Below, piece by piece: positions 45,802-55,044 of a DNA stretch of 64,000 nucleotides. Below the pieces are notes generated by a model that searched no databases, was not told the DNA's origin, and saw nothing but the letters and a program-made list of their open reading frames with translations. Every line of letters begins with the position of its first letter. Position 1 is the stretch's first letter. The position numbers and the translations under genes were made by a program. The stretch is from Cyrtodaria siliqua. Its lineage: Eukaryota; Mollusca; Bivalvia; Adapedonta; Hiatellidae. The stretch is from the NCBI GenBank assembly GCA_037043455.1, contig JAWPHD010001808.1, forward strand, positions 62,001-126,000. The letters run 5' to 3'.

Positions 45802-46146
45802 TTAAAAACAATCAAACGGGTCTTTTGGTGCAACACGAACAGCAGCAGGTTGCACAGGTTGTGTAGCAGATTTCTTGTTATAAATATACAAACCCAACCC
45901 AGCAATGCCTAATAAAACCAGACACGGTGGAATATAATTTTTGTATACGTTTATTTTGATTTCTGGTTCCTCTTCATCTATTGTTATTTTTGTTATTTGA
46001 TTTGCAGCATCTTGATTTGCATATTGAAGCAAACGCTTTGCCTTTCCTGCCGCTGCTCCTTTTTTTCCAGCTTCTATTCTTTTTGGATTTTTTACTTTTT
46101 GTTGTTCAACCTCAACAGGTATAACTTTACTCTCTTGGTTCTCCAT
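45802..46146 (-). CDS. Basic, single-pass membrane protein of the Polinton (114 aa)
   Basis: Residues ~18-42 are strongly basic (K-N-P-K-R-I-E-A-G-K-K-G then A-A-A-G-K-A-K-R), suited to DNA or RNA contact. A membrane segment lies at about 72-91 (P-P-C-L-V-L-L-G-I-A-G-L-G-L-Y-I-Y). A core- or membrane-associated virion protein is plausible, but no family is recognised. The 5' end overlaps the upstream gene by 20 bp. Intact frame; ATG preceded by GATAATATAA. Confidence 0.55.
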   Translation of the reverse strand: MENQESKVIPVEVEQQKVKNPKRIEAGKKGAAAGKAKRLLQYANQDAANQITKITIDEEEPEIKINVYKNYIPPCLVLLGIAGLGLYIYNKKSATQPVQPAAVRVAPKDPFDCF

Positions 46147-46615
46147 TTATATTATCTATATTTTTATTTTTATTAAAATCAATATGTCTAACAGTTGTCA
46201 GTATTGCTGTAAATGGTGCTAAGCACATTCCATACCTGTAATACAACTCACAACAAGCACTTGTCAAAGCATGATTAATAAATGGGTCTTCCTCCAAATC
46301 TTCTATCAGCTTTGGTGGATTTGTCACATTGAAATATTTTGATACTCCCATCACATATAAGTTAATAAAAGAATTGCATAAAGTCTTGGTCATACTTGCC
46401 CCAAGCCTTGCTTCATATCTGCAGTAAAGTTTGTTAATTTCATCTGGTGGCATGCCATCTATATTCGTGAGTTGTATGTCTTTACCCAAATACTGACGAC
46501 TACCACCGCCAGCCACTATGGCTGATAATCTTACTTTTTTTGTTTCTTGTTGCTTTGATTCATCACGTTCTGTGAAACCTTCCGATATATCTTGTAATAG
46601 TTCTTCCGCATTCAT
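46127..46615 (-). CDS. Conserved Polinton structural-region protein (162 aa)
   Basis: An open frame extends up to 46753, but the ATG at 46613-46615 is preferred because it begins the acidic N-terminus (M-N-A-E-E-L-L) and is directly preceded by TTAATATAAAA, as at other genes here. No enzyme motif is visible. The middle (A-G-G-G-S-R-Q-Y-L-G-K-D) and the helical C-terminal half with several Cys suggest a compact folded protein. It follows the ATPase in a co-directional block and overlaps the next gene by 20 bp. Function unknown. Confidence 0.6.
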   Translation of the reverse strand: MNAEELLQDISEGFTERDESKQQETKKVRLSAIVAGGGSRQYLGKDIQLTNIDGMPPDEINKLYCRYEARLGASMTKTLCNSFINLYVMGVSKYFNVTNPPKLIEDLEEDPFINHALTSACCELYYRYGMCLAPFTAILTTVRHIDFNKNKNIDNINGEPRE

Positions 46616-46876
46616 TTTTATATTAATAATTTTTTTTTTTATCTTGAAATAAACATTAAACATAAAACAACCAGCTGCGATATTCATGCAACTAGTAATT
46701 GTTAGTATTGTTAATAGCATTGTTATTAATATTGCTATTTTTTTTATTAGCATTGTTAATTTGCTGCAAGCATTGCTATTAACATTGCTACTTTGCTATG
46801 AGCAATGCTACTTTGCTGTTAGTATTACTATTAGCAACAAAGCACTGCTGTTAGAAAAAAGAATTGCTGGTAGAAA
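46616..46876. other. Low-complexity spacer upstream of the 162-aa gene
   Basis: Phrases such as TTGTTAATAGCATTGTTATT and ATTGCTACTTTGCT recur at short intervals with no conserved coding content. It is the largest gap inside the structural gene block apart from the retrotransposon, and ends with ATTAATATAAAA before the next ATG. Confidence 0.5.
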
Positions 46877-47479
46877 TTATTCAACCCAATAACCAGTTGG
46901 TTGATCAGTCCTCAAAATTAACTTGGAATATTTAGTCTTAGCTAAAGCTTTTCTTATTCTGGTTCTCTCTTCCAGCGTCGGAATAACATCATTCTCTCTC
47001 AAACAATTTTCATAACAATCTCTGTCCTTAGTGTAAAACATACACAACCATTTTGCTTGCTCCCTTAAATCTTTCAATACAGAATTATATCTCTGTGAAA
47101 TAACCCACACTGATTGTTTGGCGTGGCGACCAGAGAATGCCAACTCTGACAACATATCTTTTTTCTTTGTTAATTCTTTTGTGGCGGAGCAATCATCAAT
47201 GATGTATAATGTGGGCTTGCCAGCATATTGTTTGAAAAATAAACGCAACAGTTCTTGTAACATTTCTTTGCCGTTGCTAACGGGATTGACAATTATTATT
47301 TTTTTATCTCTCGGGTTTCTTACATCACCTATCCAGGATCTATTTTTATAAGCTTCGTTCCACTCTATGGTTGGACACAATATAATTATATGTTCAAAAA
47401 CTCCAACATACTCTTGTTCAAGTATGTCAAGAACAAACTCTGTTTTACCACAGCCTGTCTGACCACAGATAATGGCACT
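46877..47479 (-). pseudogene. Packaging ATPase (A32/HerA-FtsK type), body separated from its start
   Basis: Motor that would pump element DNA into capsids. The segment encodes ~200 residues with Walker A G-Q-T-G-C-G-K-T-E immediately after the insertion point, Walker B L-Y-I-I-D-D-C-S, and a downstream Q-R-Y-N sensor-like block, ending TAA at 46877. The first ~17 codons lie 4.86 kb away at 52337-52389 because an LTR retrotransposon interrupts the gene within codon reach of the P-loop. The open frame formally extends into the LTR to 47602 but contains no ATG there, only TTG. All motor motifs are otherwise intact, so the retrotransposon is the only lesion seen in this gene. Confidence 0.9.
47475..47479. 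repeat. Target-site duplication GCACT, left copy
   Basis: The five bases directly before the left LTR match those directly after the right LTR (52337-52341). They belong to the ATPase coding sequence, so the duplication pins the insertion to that gene. Confidence 0.9.
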
Positions 47480-47674
47480 TGTTGTGTTTCGTGTTAGGAT
47501 GCTATCAAAGAGGAACACACGTCTAACTCTGCTGGTTATTTTAATAAGACTAAACAATATACACAGTATATACAGGCATGCATATCTTCCATCATATATC
47601 AAGTTACAACAGTGAGAGCAATGCTCTGCAGTCCTCTACGAGTACATGTAGATAGTATACACAATATCATAACA
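47480..47674 (-). repeat. 3' LTR of the Gypsy-type element
   Basis: 195 bp, begins TGTTGTG and ends ATAACA on the plus strand. It differs from the partner LTR only by an extra AC in CAATATACACAGTATA. It is oriented so that outward transcription would run into the ATPase body in the sense direction. Confidence 0.95.
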
Positions 47675-47685
47675 TCTCTCTTCTT
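47675..47685 (-). promoter_or_regulatory. Polypurine tract of the retrotransposon
   Basis: On the coding strand the 11 bases next to the 3' LTR read AAGAAGAGAGA. Such a tract primes plus-strand DNA synthesis in LTR retrotransposons; position and composition fit exactly. Confidence 0.8.
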
Positions 47686-47990
47686 AAATGCAGCGCTATG
47701 TCCAATTGTTTATTGGTGTGAATGTCCTCTGGTACGATCACAGCTGATGTTGGTAAAATTCCTCATGAATCACCCTTGACAATTAACTGTTAGTCCAAGA
47801 TAAGTGTTGATAGCACTAATTGTTAATGTAAACACCAGGCGGTATGAGCGTCCAATTTCATGGTTAATGTCACAATAATTTCCTAATAATTGTCTATTGT
47901 TTATCAACATTTAATTGCTAGACAATGGTTTCAGATAAATTCATAAGATAATCCGGCATTTCACATGAACTCTATATTGTAAATGTATTC

Positions 47991-50970
47991 TTACATAGAT
48001 TCTATGACCTTAGGTTTAACTATACGCCCATAGCGTGTTTTGTAGACATTTTGTGTCTGTTGTACATCAACTGACTCAGGCTGTTTCGCTGGGGAGGTTA
48101 TTGATACACTGGCTTGAGGTTCTGGAATAGGGTCTGGGAGGGTTTCTGCAATTTCATTGTAATTCAATGGCTGGTCTATACTTAGTAAATCAGGGTCTGG
48201 AAATGATGGATGTTTTTCATTTGTTTTCATCAGGTGAATACGATTTCTGCGATAATTTGCGCCATCATTTGTTTCTACAGAATATGATCTCTCATTGTGT
48301 TTTTCAGTGACAACTGCAGGTTTCCATAACTTATTTTGGATAAGTCTGACTGACTCGCCTATTTCAAGAGGTGTAAGGGGTTTTGAGTTACTATCATAAT
48401 AGCTTTTCCCTTTACTTTTTTGAGAAAGCATAGTTTCCTTAACTTTCTTGTGATCGGGTGTTTCAGGGATCAGATGTTGATGCATTGTGGGAATGACAGA
48501 ACGCAATTGTTTACCCATGAGTAATTGCGCTGGTGAATAACCACAAACTAAAGGAGTTGCACGATACTCAAGCATACCAATAAGTGGATCCTTTCTATCG
48601 GCTTTTGACTTAGACAAGATTCGTTTGACCGTCTGTACAGTTTTCTCTGCAAGACCATTACTTTGACTGTGATATGGACTTGAATTAACGTGCTTGAAAT
48701 CCCAATCTTTAGCAAATGTGTCAAACTCGTGCGATGAATAACACGGGCCTCCATCACTAACTACAGTGTATGGAATTCCAAATCTTGCAAATATGCCTTT
48801 CATTCTGTCAATAACAGTGCGACTTTTGGCATTGGGAAGCTGTTTAAGCTCAAAATAGCGACTGTAATAGTCAACGACTATAAGATAATCGTCACCGTCC
48901 AAGGTAAACAAATCTGTTGCTACTGTTTGCCATGGATATGAAGGTATATCGTGTGGCATTAGCGGCTCTTTGGTATTTGCATTTCTACGTTCAAGGCAGA
49001 TTGAACATTTTGATACCATTTCTTTGATTTCTGACGTAACTCTTGGCCAAAATAGCAAACTGCGTGCTCTCTGTAGACTTTTGTCAATACCCATATGTCC
49101 TGAATGTATAGTTTCGAGCATTTGAGACCTGAGTGCTCGAGGAATTACAATTCGGTCACCTTTCATAATCAGTCCGTCTATACAAGTCATTTCGTCCCTG
49201 TAATTCCAGTACTCTGTAATTTGAGAGGGACACTGTTTTCTTGTGTTGGGCCAACCTTGTAGAATGACATGTTTGAGTAAGCGCAGTTGCGGATCTAGCT
49301 CCGTCTGAGTTTTGATTTGGTCTAGTTTACGGTCAGTTATGGGAAGATTAGAGAGTACAGTATGAACTTGTACCTCCATGCCATCCGAAAGTCCAGGGTA
49401 CGTGTCGGGGAGAAATTTCCTAGACAACGTGTCAGCTACGGGTATGTTCTTACCACTAACGTGTGTAACATTAAAATTATAGCGCTGTAACTGTAACATC
49501 ATACACTGTAACCTTGCGGGAGCTTGATAAAGAGGCTTCTTCGTGATAGACTCTATTGGCAAATGGTCACTTTCTACTGTCACGTCTCTACCATATACAA
49601 ATTGGTGAAATCGCTTGCATCCGAAGAGAATAGCAAACATTTCTTTTTCAATTTGCGCGTAATTTACTTCTGTGGGAGTAAGAGACTTAGAAGCAAAAGC
49701 AATAGGCTTTCCTCTTTGTAATAGTGTCGCTCCAAGCCCGAACTTGGAACTGTCAACCTGAAGTGTCAGCGGTATTTTGGGGTCATAATAGGCTAATACA
49801 GGTGCGTCCGTGATAATTTGTTTGACTTTCAAAAACGCGGCGTCCTGCTGCGAGTCCCATACAAATTCTACATTCTTGGATAACAGTTGCCTAAGAGGGC
49901 TTGTGGCTGTTGATAGGTTTGGTGCAAATTTTGATAAGAAATTGACCATACCAAGAATGGTTTCTAATTCTGAACGGTTTTTGGGAGGATCCATGTCATT
50001 AATGGCAGACACTTTTGATGGATCTGGTTTAAGACCTTCTGCAGTCAAAATGTGCCCGAAGTATGGTACCTCTGTAGCACCTACTTCAAGTTTTTCCTCG
50101 TTAAACCTGATGCCCATTTCTCGAGCTCGTTTCATTACATTACGTAAGTTCGTGTCATGCTCCTTCTGTGTTTGACCAGTTACTAGGATGTCGTCAACTA
50201 TTGAGACGATCCCATCTAACCCCTCAAAACATTCGTCAATTTTCCTTTGGAACTCATCTTGACTTGACTTGAGTCCAAATGGAAGTCTTAAATACCTATA
50301 CCGTCCAAACGGGGTATTAAAGGTAGTAAGGAACGATGACTTGTGTGAAAGTTTTATATTCCAGTAGCCAGACCTAGCGTCAAGCTTCGAAAAATATCTT
50401 GCACCAGACAGCTTGGGCAATATATTCTCTAGTGTTCTTAAAGGATAGTGTGGTCTAGATATAGCCTAGTTCAGATTCTTGGGATCGAGGCATATACGGA
50501 GTTTGCCAGACTGTGGCTTCTCCACGATTACCATGGAATTAACCCAATCGGTAGGCGTCGTGACCTTGGCAATGACACCATCCGATTCCATACAATCTAA
50601 TTGTTGCTTAACTTTGTCATGTAGGGAAACGGGTACACGTCTGGGTGGATGTACAACAGGGGTAGCCTGTTTGTCAATGTGAATGTTGCATTCACCAGGG
50701 AATAGACCTATGCCTTGAAACACATCAGCATATTCCTTAAGTACAGTTGTCTTAGTCATAGGAATGCTGTCCGTATTTTGTGACTTTATAGGGTCTACTG
50801 AGTACACTAACTTTATGAGGCCTAACTCCTCACATGATTTGAGTCCTATTATTGCAGGAGAGCGCGTCTTGACCATGTAAAAGTCTAAGGTTTGCTCGCA
50901 TTTACCATGTTTACATGGGAGAGTACAGTAACCTACAGGGTTGAGGGTACCGCCATTATAATCAGAGAGT
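47991..50970 (-). pseudogene. Gypsy-type pol: reverse transcriptase, RNase H, integrase
   Basis: The frame runs from about 50970 (entered by a frameshift from gag-protease) to 47991, with one in-frame TAG at 50466-50468. Downstream of that stop is an 809-codon open frame. RT: F-G-L-K-S-S-Q-D-E-F and the catalytic V-D-D-I (D76, D77 of the 809). RNase H: L-Q-V-D-S-S-K-F-G-L-G. Integrase: H-S-G-H-M-G-I-D ... C-S-I-C zinc finger, then core acidic residues in A-T-D-L-F, V-S-D-G-G-P and N-G-L-A-E-K. The RT N-terminus (V-I-A-K-V-T-T-P-T-D-W-V-N-S) lies before the stop. Non-autonomous as it stands. Confidence 0.92.
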
Positions 50971-52012
50971 GTGCGGTGGGTTTGTGGAGAGGGTGGTACA
51001 ACCTAAGTTTGTCATACATATGCTTGGGAATAATGTTAACTTGGCTGCCAGTGTCAAGCTTAAATTCTATTGGGAAAGAAGCAAGATCTACCTTGACATT
51101 TGCGAAAGCCTGGCCATCTCTAACCTTTGATTTATGTACAGAATCAACAAAATAACTATCTTGTAATTTAACACATTGCACATTAGAACTTAAATCATGC
51201 ACTGTTTTTGATCTGCACACCTTGGCGAAGTGATTAAGCTTTTTGCATTTGTCACATGTCTTTCCGTTTGCGGGGCATACATCACGTTTTGAATGTGAAT
51301 ATCCACAGTTCCCACATGCTGATGATGAGCATGACTCCCTCATTAATGGATTCCTTGCCTGTTTGTTGATAGACTTTTGTTGAGTGGTCCCAGTACCATA
51401 GCGTTGTTGCTGTTGTTGTTGTTGCTGCTGCTGCTTCGGTTTATGTCGAACTGCATGAACATTTGGGGCTGTCATTTTGCTCATGGTCTTCAGTTGCTCT
51501 TGTGCATATTCAAAACTTTGAGATATTTGCAACGCTTTTTCTAGTGTCAAGTCAGCTCCAACGTTGATGAGCTTTTCTCGTATTTTGGAGGACGAAACAC
51601 CAAATACTATCCTGTCGCGTATCATCTCATCTTGGTCCTTGAAACTGCAGTCCTTAGCTAACAACTTTAGCTTGGTGACATATTGTTCAATGGATTCGTT
51701 TCCTTGGAGTTCGTTGTTGAACTTAAACCTAGCGAATACTGGATTAAGTTTTGGCTGGACATATGTTTTGTAACGTTCCTAATGCACAGTAAGAGACTTT
51801 TTGTCGTCTTCTGATAATACCCACGTATTGTATATGTCACGCCCTTTTTCGCCAACCCACAAGAGCAAGTATGAAATTCTGGTGGCTTCATCTTTCCCTT
51901 TGAGTGGACCGTTGAAAATTAACTCCACATGCTGTTGAAACTTTTTCCAAGCCTCAGGAAGATTTGAATCGTCAAAGTCCATTTTTGGCTGTGGAATTCC
52001 AGATAAATCCAT
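50933..52012 (-). pseudogene. Gypsy-type gag with protease start, one in-frame stop
   Basis: ATG 52012 opens a capsid-like region that is interrupted by TAG at 51779-51781 and continues in the same frame to 50933. Two CCHC-type zinc knuckles (C-G-N-C-G-Y-S-H...C and C-D-K-C-K-K-L-N-H...C) mark the nucleocapsid, preceded by a run of ten Gln. The protease active site L-D-T-G-S follows in the same frame, so gag and protease were one reading unit. At about 50960-50975 the frame slips and the rest of the protease and pol continue in another frame. Because this falls inside the protease domain, decay is more likely than programmed frameshifting. Confidence 0.88.
51403..51435 (-). repeat. CAA/CAG repeat encoding poly-Gln in gag
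   Basis: The plus strand shows TTGCTGTTGTTGTTG-type triplets giving about ten Gln on the minus strand, between the capsid and zinc-knuckle regions. It is length-variable by nature. Confidence 0.9.
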
Positions 52013-52125
52013 TTTTATGTTGTTGTTTTTTGTTTTTTTTACGAATTAATTTATTATGTTAATATGTCCAATTTCTAATAATCCAGTCAAGATCTTTTTA
52101 TAATCGTTGATTGAAATATTTAAAT

Positions 52126-52143
52126 CCCTTTATTCTGACACCA
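52126..52143 (-). promoter_or_regulatory. Primer-binding site, probably tRNA-Leu
   Basis: Immediately inside the 5' LTR the coding strand reads TGGTGTCAGAATAAAGGG. The first 10-11 bases are complementary to a tRNA 3' end of the ...TCTGACACCA type, typical of eukaryotic tRNA-Leu. It primes minus-strand synthesis. The tRNA identity is from memory and not checked. Confidence 0.7.
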
Positions 52144-52336
52144 TGTTGTGTTTCGTGTTAGGATGCTATCAAAGAGGAACACACGTCTAACTCTGCTGGT
52201 TATTTTAATAAGACTAAACAATATACAGTATATACAGGCATGCATATCTTCCATCATATATCAAGTTACAACAGTGAGAGCAATGCTCTGCAGTCCTCTA
52301 CGAGTACATGTAGATAGTATACACAATATCATAACA
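52144..52336 (-). repeat. 5' LTR of the Gypsy-type element
   Basis: 193 bp, begins TGTTGTG and ends ATAACA on the plus strand, otherwise identical to the left LTR. The right copy of the duplication GCACT follows at 52337-52341. Confidence 0.95.
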
Positions 52337-52389
52337 GCACTGTGTGAATATTTAGGATATTTAGTATAGTGATTCTTTGAATCTTCCAT
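52337..52389 (-). pseudogene. Detached 5' end of the packaging ATPase gene
   Basis: The only frame that joins the P-loop segment across the target duplication begins with ATG at 52387-52389 and gives about 17 codons before the retrotransposon. This start lies inside the last codons of the major capsid gene (29-bp overlap, different frame), a compact layout consistent with translationally linked neighbours. The piece alone encodes nothing useful. Confidence 0.8.
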
Positions 52390-53629
52390 CTTCGAAATTG
52401 ATTTGCGCATCTTGTATTATATATATATAAATATTTAAAGGTTGATCTGCATTTGCTTTTTTATTTATTAATATCGTTATGCCTTCACTGCCGTTTTCTA
52501 TTCTTCTTCCACTGCCGTATAATAAATTGTCATCACATGTTCTTAGGTCAAGCCACAAAGCATATGATTTTGTTAAATAGGTCTCAAGAGAAACATTGGT
52601 AAAGTTTAAGTCCCTCGCTACTATTTCTGTCTCTTTGTTTCTTGTTGATGTCAAGGCAAAATATTTGTTGATTTCATCCCAATGTTGATATACCTTCATA
52701 CCCTGACTATACAACTGATTTGGTACTCCCTCTATTGTCATTTCAACTTTTTCAATCATTGGGTTGTAATAGGTTTCTGTGCTTGTTCTTTCTGGGTCTT
52801 CAAACAGCATTAAAATACCTTTCATGCTCCGTGCTGGTACATTAATGTTGATGTTCCAAAGGGTTTCAGATTTGTTTGCTATTATTTTTCTATGTCGCAA
52901 GATACGATCATACAAAAATACTATCTTACCATTGATTTGCTGTCTTATTTGTCTGGATAATTCAACATCACTAACCGTATCAAATTCCAAGCAGATATTT
53001 TTTATTACATAAGATGCATCAGCATCACTGCTTTTGATAACTTTGTTATAATCGTTAAACGTTAATTCATATTCTAACCTATCACCAAGCCCCGCTTGAT
53101 AAAATGGCATATGACTTTCTAACATTTCAAAGTCCAGTGGAATACAAAATCTATTTCCATAAGCTGCTGCTATCGCTTCATCTCCGGTGTCTGAGGAAGC
53201 ATCTCCCGCACCAATTCTATGTTTTAACATGTTTGCTTTACCAATACCTTGGTAAGCTGTGTTTAATCGTTCGGTAGGGCTTTTCCATAAATCTACATAA
53301 CAATGATATATATCACTGTCATCTATTGACATGACTTCATTGCCACTTATTCTTATTGTCATTTATTTCACAATTGTTCTACCCAGATTCTGGTATAGAG
53401 TAGCGTTGGCGTCTGTTCTGCTTTTAAGTTCTATTTCAAAGGCAAGACGAGCAGTACGAGGAACTATCACATCATTAGTACTTAGATTGGATAATCTCAC
53501 AAGCAGTTGCTGGTTTTGGTCTATTGTTGATGGATTATTAGTTATTACTACACTTGTGCGGATGCCTTTGGCACCATGAGGCTCTCTTAGTTTTCTATGA
53601 GGGTTGAGTTTGTTTCCGTAAGCTGACAT
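52361..53629 (-). pseudogene. Polinton major capsid protein, one in-frame TAA
   Basis: Builds the icosahedral shell; Polinton major capsid proteins have a double jelly-roll fold. Two open parts sit in one frame: 88 codons from ATG 53629, then TAA at 53363-53365, then 333 codons from an ATG directly after the stop to 52361. Together they span about 422 codons, a plausible full length. Family-type features include a K-I/V-S-G-N-E-like stretch just after the stop, a P-L-D-F-E-M-L block, L-Y-D-R-I-L-R-H-R and a C-terminal D-A-Q-I-N-F-E-D-G-R-F. The stop-start junction reads TAAATG. Either a nonsense mutation or, less likely, a stop-restart arrangement. The 3' end overlaps the ATPase start. Confidence 0.88.
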
Positions 53630-53676
53630 TGTTTTTATTTTTTAAATATATTTTTTAAAATTAAATAAAATAAACA
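53630..53676. promoter_or_regulatory. Divergent spacer between capsid gene and coiled-coil protein gene
   Basis: 47 bp, A/T only except for three bases. TATATTTAAAAAATAAAAACA precedes the capsid ATG (in part) and AAATAAAATAAACA the plus-strand ATG. Shared leader style with other Polinton genes; promoter role inferred. Confidence 0.4.
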
Positions 53677-55044
53677 ATGGCTGAGGGTGGATTTGAAAAT
53701 CCTACGTTTGATCCAGATGTTGAAGATATGGATGAAGATGCCTGGAATGAATTATTTGAAGACGAATTTATACAACCTGGCTCAGAATTCCAGAGACAAA
53801 TTGTAATTGAAAATAACCATATTGATCAGCTTGAAGGGGAAGATAAAACAGAAGAACAACTAACACAAAAAAGGTTGTTAGTAGATCAATTTTTTACTGA
53901 AGTTGATGCTGAGATCAGCGGAATTGATTATAAAAATGATTTTAGAGTGGCTGAGGACGAAATCGGTAGAACAATGTTATATGCAGTTGGAACGGATGAT
54001 GTTCCACTTACCTATTATAAGGGAAATAATCCAAACGAACCAATCAAGTTTTATAAGCTGGACACTTTAAACAGAAAACATGGCATTAACTCTATTAGAA
54101 ATATTTTAAAAAATTATGATTTATTAGTTCCACGTGAAAGAATTGCTCAGGGCAGAGCAGAATTAGCAGCCTTGGCAAAAATAGGAGATACCCTCACAAA
54201 AGCAGGAGAAGATATACCAATGCAAACTTTTTCAACAACTGAAGATGTACAAAATACAGCAGATGAGGTAAATGTAATTGAGAGTAATTTGAGTAATATA
54301 ATAGATGAAACTCATCCTAAAACTGCTGTTTAAACACAAACAGAAGGCCTAACAATGCGAGAGATACAAGGTTTAGACAAGGTATTGCAAAGCTCCCGTG
54401 GAGAACTTACTAATAATCTCTCAAAGCTCACTGAGCTTGATAAAGACATAACAAAAGAAAAACAAAAATTAGAACAGATTAGCACCCCCGGGCAGGAGGA
54501 TGAGTTTCAACAAGAGCGCATACGTGACAGAATAAAAAACTTAGAAGATGAAAAAAATGCACGACTTGAAGCGGCGAGTGAAAACAAAGAAGCATTACGC
54601 AGTCAAATAAACAGGATAAAAGAAACTATAAATAAGGTGTTAAAAAAAGACACAACATTGGGTGAGAGAATCAAAACCTTGTTTAGGGAGCAAGGTATTA
54701 CTATTGTTAGTATTTTGACTGCCTTTGGTATGATTATTGGGGTATTAGTTGATGCCATTATTCCTACATCAAGTGCTGCTCCAACTCAAACTCCAAAACC
54801 TGATCCATCAAGTGTAAAAGATTGGATAAAAAAACTATTTAATCTTGGTAAACTTCTTGCCAACCTAGCTGGTAAAGCTGCTGCAGCACTTCCGGGAGTT
54901 ATTGGTGCAATAGTATCATGGCTTTTATCTGCAACAGGTAAAGTTATTAATTGGCTTGGTAATAATCTATGGGCTTTGCTTGTGTTTGTTTCCGGGTTGT
55001 TGTATGTGGCAGCCAAAGAGTGGTTTAGTAAATCTCGTAGATAA
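53677..55044 (+). pseudogene. Coiled-coil/membrane structural protein, one in-frame TAA
   Basis: Two open parts (218 codons to 54333; 229 codons from ATG 54355) lie in the same frame with a single TAA at 54331-54333, so this is one ~455-codon gene with a nonsense mutation. The first part is acidic at its N-terminus (D-V-E-D-M-D-E-D). The second part has a long charged coiled coil (~residues 10-95), a membrane segment (I-T-I-V-S-I-L-T-A-F-G-M-I-I-G-V), an A/G-rich amphipathic region and further hydrophobic segments near the C-terminus (L-W-A-L-L-V-F-V-S-G-L-L). A minor virion or membrane protein is likely; no enzyme motif. It overlaps the convergent 424-aa gene by 20 bp. Confidence 0.75.

Larger units (their letters stand above)
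47480..52336 (-). mobile_element. Ty3/Gypsy-type LTR retrotransposon inside the Polinton ATPase gene
   Basis: A 4857-bp element with LTRs of 195 bp (47480-47674) and 193 bp (52144-52336), both TG...CA, differing only by one AC dinucleotide. The 5-bp direct repeat GCACT flanks it (47475-47479, 52337-52341). Coding order on the minus strand is gag, protease, RT, RNase H, integrase, which is Ty3/Gypsy order. A tRNA-Leu-like primer site and a purine tract are in place. Gag and pol carry two in-frame TAG codons and one frameshift. RT and integrase style is compatible with the Mag-like branch, a low-confidence guess. Confidence 0.95.

Noticed and set aside
46877..47602. Reading the ATPase as a 241-codon gene starting at 47602
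   Set aside because: The first ~41 codons come from the LTR and start with TTG. The duplication GCACT shows that the true start is at 52389.
50933..50975. Programmed gag-pol frameshift
   Set aside because: The frame change falls inside the protease domain and no clear slippery sequence with a downstream structure was recognised; with two nearby stops in the same element, mutation is simpler.
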